Assembly: GCF_003610895.1 (NCBI RefSeq)
Contig: NZ_MCAS01000015.1
Coordinates: 62,001 to 126,000 of the forward strand
Source of the DNA: Paraburkholderia fungorum
Lineage (GTDB): Bacteria; Pseudomonadota; Gammaproteobacteria; Burkholderiales; Burkholderiaceae
DNA: 64,000 nt
Direction: 5' to 3'
Under the pieces are notes generated by a model, which made no database searches, was not told the DNA's origin, and saw nothing but the letters and a program-made list of their open reading frames with translations. Shown one piece after another: positions 8,084 to 16,964 of the stretch. Each line of letters starts with the position of its first letter. The stretch's first letter is position 1. The position numbers and the translations under genes are program-made.

Positions 8084-9016
8084 ATGTCAGCCATAGAAAT
8101 TCGTAACGTCAAGAAGCGCTACAAGGACTTGCAAGCGCTCAAGGGCGTCAGCCTCACGGTGGAAGAAGGCGAGTTCTTCGGACTGCTCGGTCCGAACGGC
8201 GCGGGCAAGACGACGCTTATCAGCATACTTGCCGGTCTCGCGCGCGCGGACGAAGGCAGCATCGCGGTGCGCGGACACGACGTAGTTCGCGACTTCCGCG
8301 ACGCGCGTCGCGCGCTCGGCGTGGTGCCGCAGGAGCTCGTGTTCGATCCGTTCTTCACCGTGCGCGAAACCTTGCGCATCCAGTCTGGCTACTACGGGCT
8401 GCGCAATAACGACGCGTGGATCGACGAGATCATGGCCAATCTCGACCTCACCGACAAAGCCGACGCCAACATGCGCGCGCTGTCGGGCGGCATGAAGCGC
8501 CGTGTGCTCGTGGCGCAGGCGCTGGTGCACCGGCCGCCCGTGATCGTGCTGGATGAGCCGACTGCGGGCGTCGACGTCGAATTGCGTCAAACCTTGTGGA
8601 AATTCATCTCGCGCCTGAACCGCGAGGGCCACACGATCGTGCTGACCACGCACTACCTGGAAGAAGCCGAATCGCTGTGCGACCGCATCGCCATGTTGCG
8701 GCGCGGCGAGGTCGTGGCGCTTGAGCGCACGAGCGCGCTGTTGCAACGCTTTGCCGGCATGCAGTTGTTCCTGCGCTTTACTGAAGGCGTGTTGCCAGCC
8801 GAGCTGCGTCCCCTCGAAGTGGACAGCGGTACGGGTAACGGCAATGGCCGCCAGCATCTGCTGCGCCTCGCGAGCTATGACGACGTTGAGCGGATCCTCG
8901 CGCAGTGCCGTGCGGCGGGCTGTACATTCGAAGAAATCGAGGTCCGCAAGGCCGACCTCGAAGACGTGTTCGTTCAGGTGATGAACGGTCCGGAAGTGAT
9001 CGAGGGGCTTGCATGA
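8084..9016 (+). CDS. ABC-2 type transporter ATP-binding protein (YadG-like)
   Basis: A 310-residue ABC ATPase with Walker A GPNGAGKT at residues 36-43, signature L-S-G-G-M-K-R-R-V and Walker B V-I-V-L-D-E-P-T-A-G-V-D. The domain order and the C-terminal extension fit the exporter-type ATPases of the YadG/NodI/DrrA group. Its partner permease follows with a four-base overlap. The substrate cannot be inferred from sequence. Its position between mlaB and ibaG-murA, where E. coli has mlaB directly followed by ibaG, suggests an envelope role but does not prove one. Confidence 0.9.
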   Translation: MSAIEIRNVKKRYKDLQALKGVSLTVEEGEFFGLLGPNGAGKTTLISILAGLARADEGSIAVRGHDVVRDFRDARRALGVVPQELVFDPFFTVRETLRIQSGYYGLRNNDAWIDEIMANLDLTDKADANMRALSGGMKRRVLVAQALVHRPPVIVLDEPTAGVDVELRQTLWKFISRLNREGHTIVLTTHYLEEAESLCDRIAMLRRGEVVALERTSALLQRFAGMQLFLRFTEGVLPAELRPLEVDSGTGNGNGRQHLLRLASYDDVERILAQCRAAGCTFEEIEVRKADLEDVFVQVMNGPEVIEGLA

Positions 9017-9777
9017 GCGGCTACAGTGGTTTCAGCACGCTGTTTTACAAGGAAATTCTGCGGTTCTGGAAGGTCGCGTTCCAGACCGTGCTGGCGCCGG
9101 TCATCACCGCGTTGCTGTATCTGACGATTTTCGGCCACGCGTTGCGCGGTCACGTTCAGGTCTATCCGGGTGTCGAATACACGAGCTTCCTGATTCCCGG
9201 CCTCGTGATGATGAGCGTATTGCAGAATGCCTTTGCGAATAGCTCGTCCTCGCTGATCCAGTCGAAGATCACCGGCAACCTGGTGTTCGTTCTGCTGCCA
9301 CCGCTCTCGCACTACGAAATGTTCGGCGCGTATGTGCTCGCCGCTGTGGCGCGGGGTCTGGCCGTCGGCTTCGGCGTATTCATCGTGACGATCTGGTTCG
9401 TGCCGGTCAGCTTCAGCGTGCCGCTTTACATCATCGCGTTCGCCATTTTCGGCGCGGCGATCCTCGGCACGCTCGGTTTGATTGCCGGCATCTGGGCCGA
9501 AAAATTCGATCAGCTTGCGGCATTTCAAAACTTTCTGATTATGCCGCTCACGTTCCTCTCGGGCGTGTTCTACTCGACGCACACGCTGCCGCCGGTGTGG
9601 CGCGAAGTGTCGCGGCTCAATCCCTTTTTCTACATGATCGACGGCTTTCGCTACGGTTTCTTCGGGATGTCGGATATCGATCCGCTCGAAAGCCTTGCGA
9701 TCGTTGCCGGTTTCTTTGTGGTGCTGGCCGTGGTGGCGATGCGCATGCTCGCCTCCGGCTACAAACTGCGCCACTGA
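9013..9777 (+). CDS. ABC-2 type transporter permease (YadH-like)
   Basis: A 254-residue integral membrane protein with the ABC-2 permease layout: a short cytoplasmic N-terminus, about six hydrophobic segments and the conserved late segment P-L-T-F-L-S-G-V-F-Y followed by N-P-F-F-Y-M-I-D-G-F-R-Y-G. It resembles E. coli YadH. The ATG at 9013 overlaps the stop of the ATPase gene (ATGA). It should form the membrane channel of the exporter encoded with the upstream ATPase. Confidence 0.9.
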   Translation: MSGYSGFSTLFYKEILRFWKVAFQTVLAPVITALLYLTIFGHALRGHVQVYPGVEYTSFLIPGLVMMSVLQNAFANSSSSLIQSKITGNLVFVLLPPLSHYEMFGAYVLAAVARGLAVGFGVFIVTIWFVPVSFSVPLYIIAFAIFGAAILGTLGLIAGIWAEKFDQLAAFQNFLIMPLTFLSGVFYSTHTLPPVWREVSRLNPFFYMIDGFRYGFFGMSDIDPLESLAIVAGFFVVLAVVAMRMLASGYKLRH

Positions 9778-9792
9778 TCAGGAGCTTCTCTC

Positions 9793-10032
9793 ATGTTGCC
9801 GACTCCCGAACAGGTCAAGCAATACATCGCGGCAGGGCTTGCTTGCCAGCATCTCGAAGTCGAGGGCGACGGTCAGCATTTCTTCGCGACCATCGTTTCG
9901 CCGAGCTTCGAAGGCAAGCGTTTGATCGCGCGCCATCAACTCGTGTATGCGGCGCTCGGCGACCGCATGCGCGAAGAAATCCACGCGCTCAGCATGAAGA
10001 CGCTGACGCCCGCCGAATGGCAGAACGCGTAA
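9793..10032 (+). CDS. ibaG: BolA family protein (IbaG/YrbA-like)
   Basis: A 79-residue single BolA domain: F-F-A-T-I-V-S-P-S-F-E-G-K and the R-H-Q-L-V-Y-A-A-L-G-D-R-M helix-turn-helix-like region are characteristic. BolA-type proteins partner with monothiol glutaredoxins in iron-sulfur handling; IbaG is named for acid response in E. coli. Placement directly before murA is the same as in E. coli, which favours IbaG over BolA itself. A monothiol glutaredoxin gene (grxD) is present at 44661-44972. Confidence 0.88.
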   Translation: MLPTPEQVKQYIAAGLACQHLEVEGDGQHFFATIVSPSFEGKRLIARHQLVYAALGDRMREEIHALSMKTLTPAEWQNA

Positions 10033-10143
10033 TCTGGAAATTTAGTGCGAATTACTCAAGAAGGGCGCGACGCCGGTAGCGGCGCGTCGAACACAGTCAA
10101 AGCGGGCCCGGCTGAAGTCCGGGTCAATCAGGAAGTGACAGGC

Positions 10144-11406
10144 ATGGATAAACTCGTCATTGAAGGTGGCTTCCCGCTGTCGGGGGAAGTCGTCGTCTCA
10201 GGCGCGAAGAACGCGGCGTTGCCGATCCTGTGCGCGAGTTTGCTCAGCGCGGAACCGGTGCATCTGGACAACGTGCCCGATTTGCAGGACGTGCGCACGA
10301 TGCTGAAGCTGCTCGCCCAGATGGGCGTGCGCATCGAGAGCGGCGCGGGGTGCGTGTCGCTGGATGCATCGAAGGTCGATAACCTCGTCGCACCGTACGA
10401 AATGGTGAAGACCATGCGGGCGTCGATTCTGGTGCTCGGCCCGCTGGTGGCGCGCTTCGGTCACGCCAAGGTATCGCTGCCGGGCGGCTGCGCAATCGGC
10501 GCGCGTCCGGTGGATCAGCACATCAAGGGCCTGCAGGCCATGGGCGCTGAAATCACGATCGAGCACGGCTTTATCGAAGCGCGTGCGAAGCGTCTGAAGG
10601 GCGCCCGCATCGTGACCGACATGATTACGGTGACGGGTACCGAAAACCTGCTGATGGCGGCGGTGCTTGCCGAGGGCGAGACAGTCATCGAAAACGCCGC
10701 GCGTGAGCCGGAAGTGGGTGACCTCGCGCATCTGCTGGTCGCGATGGGCGCGAAGATCGAAGGCATCGGCACCGACCGTCTGGTGATTCAGGGCGTCGAC
10801 AAGCTGCACGGCGCGAAGCACACGGTGATTCCGGATCGGATCGAAGCCGGTACGTTCCTGTGCGCGGTGGCTGCTGCCGGCGGCGACGTCACCTTGCGTA
10901 AAGTGCGTCCGCTGATCCTTGAAGCCGTGACCGAAAAGCTGCGCGAAGCCGGCGTCACGATCGAAGAGGGCGACGACTGGATGCGCGTGCGCATGGACAA
11001 GCGTCCGAGCGCCGTGAGCTTTCGCACCTCCGAATACCCCGCATTCCCGACCGACATGCAGGCGCAGTTCATGGCGCTCAATACGATCGCGGACGGCACC
11101 TCGCAAGTCGTCGAGACGATCTTCGAGAACCGCTATATGCACGTGCAGGAATTGAACCGCCTGGGCGCGAGCATCACGATCGACGGCAACGCCGCACTCG
11201 TGACCGGCGTCGAAAAGCTATCCGGCGCGAAGGTGATGGCAACCGACCTGCGGGCCTCGGCAAGCCTCGTGATCGCTGCGCTGCGTGCGGAAGGCGAAAC
11301 GCTGATCGACCGTATCTATCACCTGGATCGCGGCTACGACCGCATGGAGACCAAGCTCAACGCCATTGGCGCCAAGGTGCGCCGTATCGCCGGGAGCCAG
11401 GCATGA
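10144..11406 (+). CDS. murA: UDP-N-acetylglucosamine 1-carboxyvinyltransferase MurA
   Basis: MurA transfers enolpyruvate from PEP to UDP-GlcNAc, the first committed step of peptidoglycan synthesis in the cytoplasm and the target of fosfomycin. The 420-residue protein carries Lys22-Asn23 (S-G-A-K-N-A-A-L) and the catalytic cysteine Cys116 in P-G-G-C-A-I-G-A-R-P. I start at 10144 (M-D-K-L-V-I-E-G-G), preceded by AGGAAG; an open frame reaches back to 10045 and some annotations may use it. The stop overlaps hisG. Confidence 0.95.
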   Translation: MDKLVIEGGFPLSGEVVVSGAKNAALPILCASLLSAEPVHLDNVPDLQDVRTMLKLLAQMGVRIESGAGCVSLDASKVDNLVAPYEMVKTMRASILVLGPLVARFGHAKVSLPGGCAIGARPVDQHIKGLQAMGAEITIEHGFIEARAKRLKGARIVTDMITVTGTENLLMAAVLAEGETVIENAAREPEVGDLAHLLVAMGAKIEGIGTDRLVIQGVDKLHGAKHTVIPDRIEAGTFLCAVAAAGGDVTLRKVRPLILEAVTEKLREAGVTIEEGDDWMRVRMDKRPSAVSFRTSEYPAFPTDMQAQFMALNTIADGTSQVVETIFENRYMHVQELNRLGASITIDGNAALVTGVEKLSGAKVMATDLRASASLVIAALRAEGETLIDRIYHLDRGYDRMETKLNAIGAKVRRIAGSQA

Positions 11407-12101
11407 GCGCAATGCCGCAAACCTCGTCTTCGCCGGCCGTGAGCGCGCCGCTTACGCTGGCTTTGTCGAAAGGGCGTATCTTCGAAGAGACGCTGCCGTT
11501 GCTCGCCGCCGCGGGCATTGAAGTTGCTGAAGATCCGGAAACCTCGCGCAAGCTGATTCTGCCCACCACGGACGCGAACCTGCGCGTGATCATCGTGCGC
11601 GCCACGGACGTGCCGACCTATGTCGAATACGGCGCGGCCGACTTCGGCGTGGCAGGCAAAGACGTATTGCTCGAGCACGGCGGCAGCGGCCTCTATCAGC
11701 CGGTTGACCTGGACATCGCGCGGTGCCGGATGTCGGTCGCGGTGGCGGCCGGTTTCGATTACGCGAACGCGGTGCGCCAAGGTGCCCGCCTGCGTGTGGC
11801 GACCAAGTACGTTGAAACCGCGCGTGAGCATTTCGCCGCCAAGGGCGTGCACGTCGACCTGATCAAGCTGTACGGTTCGATGGAACTGGCGCCGCTGGTC
11901 GGCCTCGCCGACGCGATCGTCGACCTGGTGAGTTCGGGCAATACTTTGCGCGCCAACAATCTTGTCGAGGTGGAGGAGATCATGCAGATTTCGTCGCGCC
12001 TCGTTGTGAACCAGGCGGCGCTGAAGCTCAAGCGCGCCGCGCTGCGGCCGATCCTCGACGCGTTCGAACGCGCGTCGAAGGCCGGCTCAGCGGCGGCCTG
12101 A
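11403..12101 (+). CDS. hisG: ATP phosphoribosyltransferase HisG (short form)
   Basis: HisG condenses ATP and PRPP in the first and feedback-controlled step of histidine synthesis. The 232-residue protein is the short form, which lacks the C-terminal regulatory domain and normally needs HisZ; no hisZ is present in this window. Landmarks are L-A-L-S-K-G-R-I at the start and the PRPP-binding region D-A-I-V-D-L-V-S-S-G-N-T. The ATG overlaps the murA stop. A strong hairpin follows the gene (see 12106-12127). Confidence 0.94.
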   Translation: MSAMPQTSSSPAVSAPLTLALSKGRIFEETLPLLAAAGIEVAEDPETSRKLILPTTDANLRVIIVRATDVPTYVEYGAADFGVAGKDVLLEHGGSGLYQPVDLDIARCRMSVAVAAGFDYANAVRQGARLRVATKYVETAREHFAAKGVHVDLIKLYGSMELAPLVGLADAIVDLVSSGNTLRANNLVEVEEIMQISSRLVVNQAALKLKRAALRPILDAFERASKAGSAAA

Positions 12102-12105
12102 ATCG

Positions 12106-12131
12106 TTTGACCACGTGGGTGGTCAAACTTT
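12106..12131 (+). terminator. Hairpin with T tract between hisG and hisD
   Basis: A perfect 9-bp stem (TTTGACCAC at 12106-12114, GTGGTCAAA at 12119-12127) with a four-base loop is followed by CTTTT. It has the form of an intrinsic terminator inside the murA-hisG / hisD junction and could end or attenuate the upstream transcript. Confidence 0.6.
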
Positions 12132-12162
12132 TAACGCGCGCCTTACCGAAACGGATACCCGT

Positions 12163-13497
12163 ATGTCTATCAAGATTCGCAAACTCGATTCCAGCGCGCC
12201 CGACTTTCACAAGGCGCTGCACGCGGTGCTCGCGTTCGAGGCGAGCGAGGACGAAGCAATCGAGCGCTCGGTTGCGCAGATTCTGAACGACGTGAAGGCA
12301 CGTGGCGACGCCGCGGTGCTCGAGTACACGACCCGCTTCGACCGTGTCGAGGCGAAGAGCGTCGAGGCGCTCGAGTTGCCGATGTCCGAACTCGAAGCTG
12401 CGCTCGAAAGCCTGGAGCCGAAGCGCCGCGCGGCGCTCGAAGCGGCGGCGGCGCGCGTGCGCGGTTACCACGAGAAGCAGAAGATCGAGTGCGGCAGCCA
12501 TAGCTGGCAGTACACGGAAGCCGACGGCACCGTGCTCGGCCAGAAGGTCACGCCGCTGGACCGCGCCGGTATCTACGTGCCGGGTGGCAAGGCGGCGTAT
12601 CCGTCGTCGGTGCTGATGAACGCGATTCCGGCGCGCGTGGCCGGCGTGCGCGAAATCGTCATGGTCGTGCCTACGCCGGATGGCGTGAAGAATCCGCTGG
12701 TGCTGGCGGCTGCGTTGCTGGGCGGCGTGGATCGCGTGTTTACGATCGGCGGCGCGCAGGCGGTGGCCGCATTGGCGTACGGCACGGAAACGGTGCCCGC
12801 GGTCGACAAGATCTGCGGTCCGGGCAACGCCTATGTCGCGTCGGCCAAGCGCCGCGTGTTCGGCACGGTCGGGATCGACATGATCGCCGGACCGTCGGAA
12901 ATTCTCGTGCTGTGCGACGGCACGACGGACCCGCGCTGGATCGCGATGGACCTGTTCTCGCAAGCCGAGCACGACGAGCTCGCGCAATCCATCCTGCTCT
13001 GCCCGGACGACGCATTCATCGCCCGTGTGCGCGACGCGATCAACGAACTGCTGCCTACCATGCCGCGTCAGGACGTGATCCGCGCGTCGCTCGAAGGCCG
13101 TGGTGCGCTGATCAAGGTGCGCGATATGGCCGAAGCCTGCGCGATCGCCAACGACATCGCCCCGGAACACCTGGAAATCTCCGCGCTGGAGCCGCATCAA
13201 TGGGGCCAGTTGATCCGCCATGCCGGCGCGATCTTCCTCGGCCGCTACACCAGCGAAAGTCTCGGCGACTACTGCGCCGGGCCGAATCACGTGTTGCCTA
13301 CGTCGCGTACCGCACGGTTCTCGTCGCCGTTGGGCGTCTATGATTTTTTCAAGCGTTCGAGCGTGATCGAAGTCAGTGCGGACGGTGCGCAGACGCTTGG
13401 CGAGATTGCCGCCGAACTCGCTTACGGCGAAGGCCTGCAGGCGCACGCCCGCAGCGCCGAATACCGGATGCGGCAAGGCAGTGGCGAGCGTGGCTGA
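12163..13497 (+). CDS. hisD: Histidinol dehydrogenase HisD
   Basis: HisD is the zinc enzyme that oxidises histidinol to histidine in the last two steps of the pathway. The 444-residue protein has G-P-G-N-A-Y-V-A-S-A-K and the zinc/active-site region S-Q-A-E-H-D-E. The ATG at 12163 (M-S-I-K-I-R-K) is preferred to a possible upstream start at 12115 which would lie in the hisG-hisD hairpin. It is followed by a 160-base gap before hisC. Confidence 0.94.
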   Translation: MSIKIRKLDSSAPDFHKALHAVLAFEASEDEAIERSVAQILNDVKARGDAAVLEYTTRFDRVEAKSVEALELPMSELEAALESLEPKRRAALEAAAARVRGYHEKQKIECGSHSWQYTEADGTVLGQKVTPLDRAGIYVPGGKAAYPSSVLMNAIPARVAGVREIVMVVPTPDGVKNPLVLAAALLGGVDRVFTIGGAQAVAALAYGTETVPAVDKICGPGNAYVASAKRRVFGTVGIDMIAGPSEILVLCDGTTDPRWIAMDLFSQAEHDELAQSILLCPDDAFIARVRDAINELLPTMPRQDVIRASLEGRGALIKVRDMAEACAIANDIAPEHLEISALEPHQWGQLIRHAGAIFLGRYTSESLGDYCAGPNHVLPTSRTARFSSPLGVYDFFKRSSVIEVSADGAQTLGEIAAELAYGEGLQAHARSAEYRMRQGSGERG

Positions 13498-13658
13498 CCG
13501 GTCAGGCGCCGGGCGGGCATCGAAGCGGTGCCCGCGAACTTCACCGACGGATTTCGCGCGGTTTTCCGTTAAATAACGACAATACAGACCAATCCGGTGC
13601 AATCCGCAGGCCGCCGATACCCGGCCGGCGTCGTTCATGCGGCCCGGTCCACTGACTT

Positions 13659-14729
13659 ATGACGACACCTCAAGACATCATCCGCCGCGACGTGCTCGCG
13701 ATGACGAGCTACCCGGTTCCTGACGCCACGGGCTACATCAAGCTCGATGCGATGGAAAATCCGTTTCCGCTGCCGCCGGTGCTTGCCGCGCATCTGGGCG
13801 AGCATCTGGCCGGCGTGGCGCTGAACCGCTACCCGGCGCCGCGCCCGGAAGCGCTGATCGAAAAGATCAAGCGTGTCATGGGCGTGCCCGCGGGGTGTGA
13901 GGTGCTGCTCGGCAACGGCTCGGATGAAATCATCAGCATGGTGTCGGTAGCGTGCGCGAAGCCGGGCGCCAAGGTGCTTGCGCCGGTGCCGGGTTTCGTG
14001 ATGTATCAGATGTCGGCGAAGCTGGCGAACCTGGAATTCATCGGCGTGCCGCTGAAGCCCGATTTCACGCTCGACACCGAAGCGATGCTGGCGGCGATCG
14101 CCGAGCATGAACCGGCGATCGTCTATCTGGCCTATCCGAACAACCCGACCGGCACGCTGTACGACGACGCGGACATGGAGCGCATCATCGCCGCGGCGAG
14201 CAAAAGCCTGGTGGTGATCGACGAGGCGTACCAGCCGTTTGCGCAGCAAAGCTGGTTGCCGCGCGCCGATACGTTCGACAACGTCGTGGTGATGCGTACC
14301 GTCTCCAAGCTCGGTCTGGCCGGCATCCGCCTCGGTTATCTGGTCGGCAAGCCGGCCTGGCTTACCGAATTCGACAAGGTGCGGCCGCCCTACAACACCA
14401 ACGTGCTGACGCAAGCCGCCGCCGATTTCCTGCTCGACCACGTCGACGTGCTTGACACCCAGGCCGCGCAATTGCGCGAAGAACGTACCAGACTCGCGCA
14501 AGCCGTGGCCCAATTGCCGGGTGCCGAAGTGTTCCCGAGCGCCGGCAACTTCCTGCTGGTGCGGGTGCCTGACGCATCCGTTATGTTCGAAACGCTGCTG
14601 GCAGCACGGGTTTTGATCAAAAACGTGAGTAAAATGCACCCATTGCTGGTCAATTGCGTGCGTTTGACCGTCGGTTCGCCCGAAGAAAACGCCCAGTTGA
14701 TCGCCGGACTGAAACTCGTGTTGCACTGA
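13659..14729 (+). CDS. hisC: Histidinol-phosphate aminotransferase HisC
   Basis: HisC is a PLP-dependent class I/II aminotransferase converting imidazole acetol phosphate to histidinol phosphate. The 356-residue protein has Y-P-N-N-P-T-G, V-I-D-E-A-Y and the PLP lysine Lys217 in T-V-S-K-L-G-L-A-G-I-R-L-G-Y. The position between hisD and hisB supports the his-specific role over a general aromatic aminotransferase. Confidence 0.94.
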   Translation: MTTPQDIIRRDVLAMTSYPVPDATGYIKLDAMENPFPLPPVLAAHLGEHLAGVALNRYPAPRPEALIEKIKRVMGVPAGCEVLLGNGSDEIISMVSVACAKPGAKVLAPVPGFVMYQMSAKLANLEFIGVPLKPDFTLDTEAMLAAIAEHEPAIVYLAYPNNPTGTLYDDADMERIIAAASKSLVVIDEAYQPFAQQSWLPRADTFDNVVVMRTVSKLGLAGIRLGYLVGKPAWLTEFDKVRPPYNTNVLTQAAADFLLDHVDVLDTQAAQLREERTRLAQAVAQLPGAEVFPSAGNFLLVRVPDASVMFETLLAARVLIKNVSKMHPLLVNCVRLTVGSPEENAQLIAGLKLVLH

Positions 14730-14844
14730 ACGGCACGCTAAATGGCCGCGTGAGTGCTTTTCCCCCAGGGCGAAAAGCGCGCGCGGCCCGCCGTTTTCCT
14801 ATCCCACATACCTATCGCTTTCTAGCTAGATTCGAGGAATTACC

Positions 14845-15432
14845 ATGCGCCTTGCGGAAGTCGTTCGCAACACCAGCGAAACGCAGATCCGTGTGAAGAT
14901 CAATCTGGACGGCACCGGTCAGCAGAAGCTGGCCACCGGTGTGCCGTTTCTTGATCACATGCTCGACCAGATCGCACGGCATGGCCTGTTCGATCTCGAC
15001 ATCGAAGCGCATGGCGACCTCGAAATCGACGACCACCATACGGTCGAAGACGTCGGCATCACGCTCGGCCAGGCGGTCGCGAAGGCAATCGGAGACCGTA
15101 AGGGCATTCGCCGCTACGGTCATTCCTACGTGCCGCTCGACGAAGCGCTGTCGCGCGTTGTGATCGACTTTTCCGGCCGTCCGGGCCTCGAATTCCACGT
15201 GCCGTTCACGCGCGCGCGCATTGGTACGTTCGACGTCGATCTCTCCATCGAATTTTTCCGCGGCTTCGTGAATCACGCCGGCGTCACGCTGCATATCGAC
15301 AATCTGCGCGGCCTGAACGCCCATCATCAGATGGAAACGGTGTTCAAGGCGTTCGGGCGCGCGTTGCGCATGGCCGTCGAGATGGACGAACGCGCGGCGG
15401 GACAGATTCCGTCGACCAAGGGCAGCCTTTAA
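14845..15432 (+). CDS. hisB: Imidazoleglycerol-phosphate dehydratase HisB
   Basis: A 195-residue monofunctional dehydratase, without the N-terminal histidinol-phosphatase domain found in E. coli HisB. Metal-binding motifs are duplicated as expected: D-H-M-L-D-Q-I-A-R-H-G, D-D-H-H-T-V-E-D and, later, N-A-H-H-Q-M-E-T-V-F-K-A. The phosphatase step must be supplied by another gene, not seen here. Confidence 0.95.
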   Translation: MRLAEVVRNTSETQIRVKINLDGTGQQKLATGVPFLDHMLDQIARHGLFDLDIEAHGDLEIDDHHTVEDVGITLGQAVAKAIGDRKGIRRYGHSYVPLDEALSRVVIDFSGRPGLEFHVPFTRARIGTFDVDLSIEFFRGFVNHAGVTLHIDNLRGLNAHHQMETVFKAFGRALRMAVEMDERAAGQIPSTKGSL

Positions 15433-15491
15433 GCGCCCATTTACCAGCCTCGAGACCAGGACCGGCTGCGCTTGCCCGCATCCGGTGTGCG

Positions 15492-16112
15492 ATGGACATT
15501 CTGAAGTCGTTTATTTCGCTGCTGGCGCTGATCAATCCGGTCGGCGCCATCCCGTTCTTCATGAGCCTGACGGCGCATCAGAGCGATGTGGAGCGGCGCA
15601 GAACCATCCGTATCGCAGCGATTTCGGTGTTTTGCGTGATTGCGGTGACCACGCTGCTCGGGCAGCAGATCATCAGTTTCTTTGGCATTTCGGTCGGGTC
15701 GCTCGAGGTCGGCGGCGGAATCATCATGCTGCTGATGGCGATCAACATGCTGAACGCGCAGATCGGCAACAGCCGTTCGACCCCGGAAGAGCGTCACGAA
15801 GCCGAGCAGAAGGACAACATCGCGGTCGTGCCGCTGGCGATTCCGCTGTTGACCGGTCCAGGCGCGATCAGCACCACGATCATTTATGCGGCCGGTTCGG
15901 CGCACTGGTACGACCGGTTGAGCCTCGTGGCGATCGGCGCGGTATTGGCGGCGATCTGCTTTTTTTCGCTGCGCCTTGCTGAACCGATTGCCCGCTGGGT
16001 AGGTCGCACGGGGATCAACATCGGCACGCGGCTCATGGGTTTGATGTTATCGGCGCTGGCGGTGGAATTCATCGTCGATGGATTGAAGGCATTGCTGCCT
16101 AACTTGAAATGA
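15492..16112 (+). CDS. MarC family integral membrane protein
   Basis: A 206-residue, roughly six-helix membrane protein of the MarC/YchE family (S-F-I-S-L-L-A-L-I-N-P-V-G-A-I-P-F-F near the N-terminus; L-L-T-G-P-G-A-I-S-T later). The function of the family is unresolved; an older link with multiple antibiotic resistance in E. coli was not upheld. It sits inside the his cluster between hisB and hisH and overlaps hisH by four bases, so it is co-translated with the pathway genes, but a role in histidine synthesis is not implied. Confidence 0.88.
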   Translation: MDILKSFISLLALINPVGAIPFFMSLTAHQSDVERRRTIRIAAISVFCVIAVTTLLGQQIISFFGISVGSLEVGGGIIMLLMAINMLNAQIGNSRSTPEERHEAEQKDNIAVVPLAIPLLTGPGAISTTIIYAAGSAHWYDRLSLVAIGAVLAAICFFSLRLAEPIARWVGRTGINIGTRLMGLMLSALAVEFIVDGLKALLPNLK

Positions 16113-16750
16113 AAACTTCGATAGCGATTGTGGATTACGGAATGGGCAACCTGCGCTCGGTTGCGCAGGCATTGCGCAAAGCTGCGCCGGAGGCGGACGT
16201 GGCGATCGTCGATCAGCCCGAAGCGATCCGCTCGGCCGACCGTGTGGTGCTGCCCGGTCAGGGCGCCATGCCCGACTGCATGCGCAGTCTGGCCGAATCC
16301 GGCCTGCAGGAAGCGGTCATTGAAGCCTCGCGCAGCAAGCCGCTGATGGGCGTATGCGTGGGCGAGCAGATGTTGTTCGACTGGAGCGCCGAGGGCGATA
16401 CGCCCGGTTTGGGCCTGTTGCCGGGTAAAGTGCTGCGCTTCGACCTGGAAGGCCAGGTGCAGGACGACGGTTCGCGCTTCAAGGTGCCGCAAATGGGCTG
16501 GAACCGCGTGCGTCAGGCGCTGCCGCATCCGTTGTGGGACGGCGTCGCGGATAACGCATTTTTCTACTTCGTGCACAGCTATTACGTCGTGCCGGACAAC
16601 GCCGCCCATACCACGGGCGAAACGGTGTACGGTGTGCCCTTTACCTCGGCGGTGGCGCGGGATAACATCTTCGCGACCCAATTTCACCCGGAAAAGAGCG
16701 CCGAGGCGGGGCTGCGCGTGTATCGCAACTTCGTGCACTGGAACCCGTGA
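16109..16750 (+). CDS. hisH: Imidazole glycerol phosphate synthase glutaminase subunit HisH
   Basis: HisH hydrolyses glutamine and channels ammonia to HisF. The 213-residue class I glutamine amidotransferase has the nucleophile Cys83 in G-V-C-V-G-E-Q and the His-Glu pair in Q-F-H-P-E-K-S. The oxyanion strand P-G-Q-G-A-M is at residues 49-54. It overlaps marC by four bases; a 214-base gap with no evident gene separates it from hisA. Confidence 0.95.
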   Translation: MKTSIAIVDYGMGNLRSVAQALRKAAPEADVAIVDQPEAIRSADRVVLPGQGAMPDCMRSLAESGLQEAVIEASRSKPLMGVCVGEQMLFDWSAEGDTPGLGLLPGKVLRFDLEGQVQDDGSRFKVPQMGWNRVRQALPHPLWDGVADNAFFYFVHSYYVVPDNAAHTTGETVYGVPFTSAVARDNIFATQFHPEKSAEAGLRVYRNFVHWNP

Positions 16751-16964
16751 GCGCCTTTTTTCGTTTCGTTGCCGTGCGCCGTTCCGCGACATGCGGAGCG
16801 GCTGCCGCGCGCCAACACCGCAGCACGACGAATTCCTCGCGCGAGGGCGCCCGGCAAGGGTGCCGAAAGAGTTGTACTAAACTAGCGGAACGGCGTTACG
16901 GCGAGCTGGCTGACCAGCCGCTGTCGCCAACCTTCAACCACCTCCCAGACAACACCCGATTGCT

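Noticed and set aside
12028..13638. A 536-codon minus-strand frame opposite hisD
   Set aside because: It is the antisense shadow of hisD in high-GC DNA; its translation is Arg/His-rich with no recognisable domain, while the plus strand is a complete HisD.
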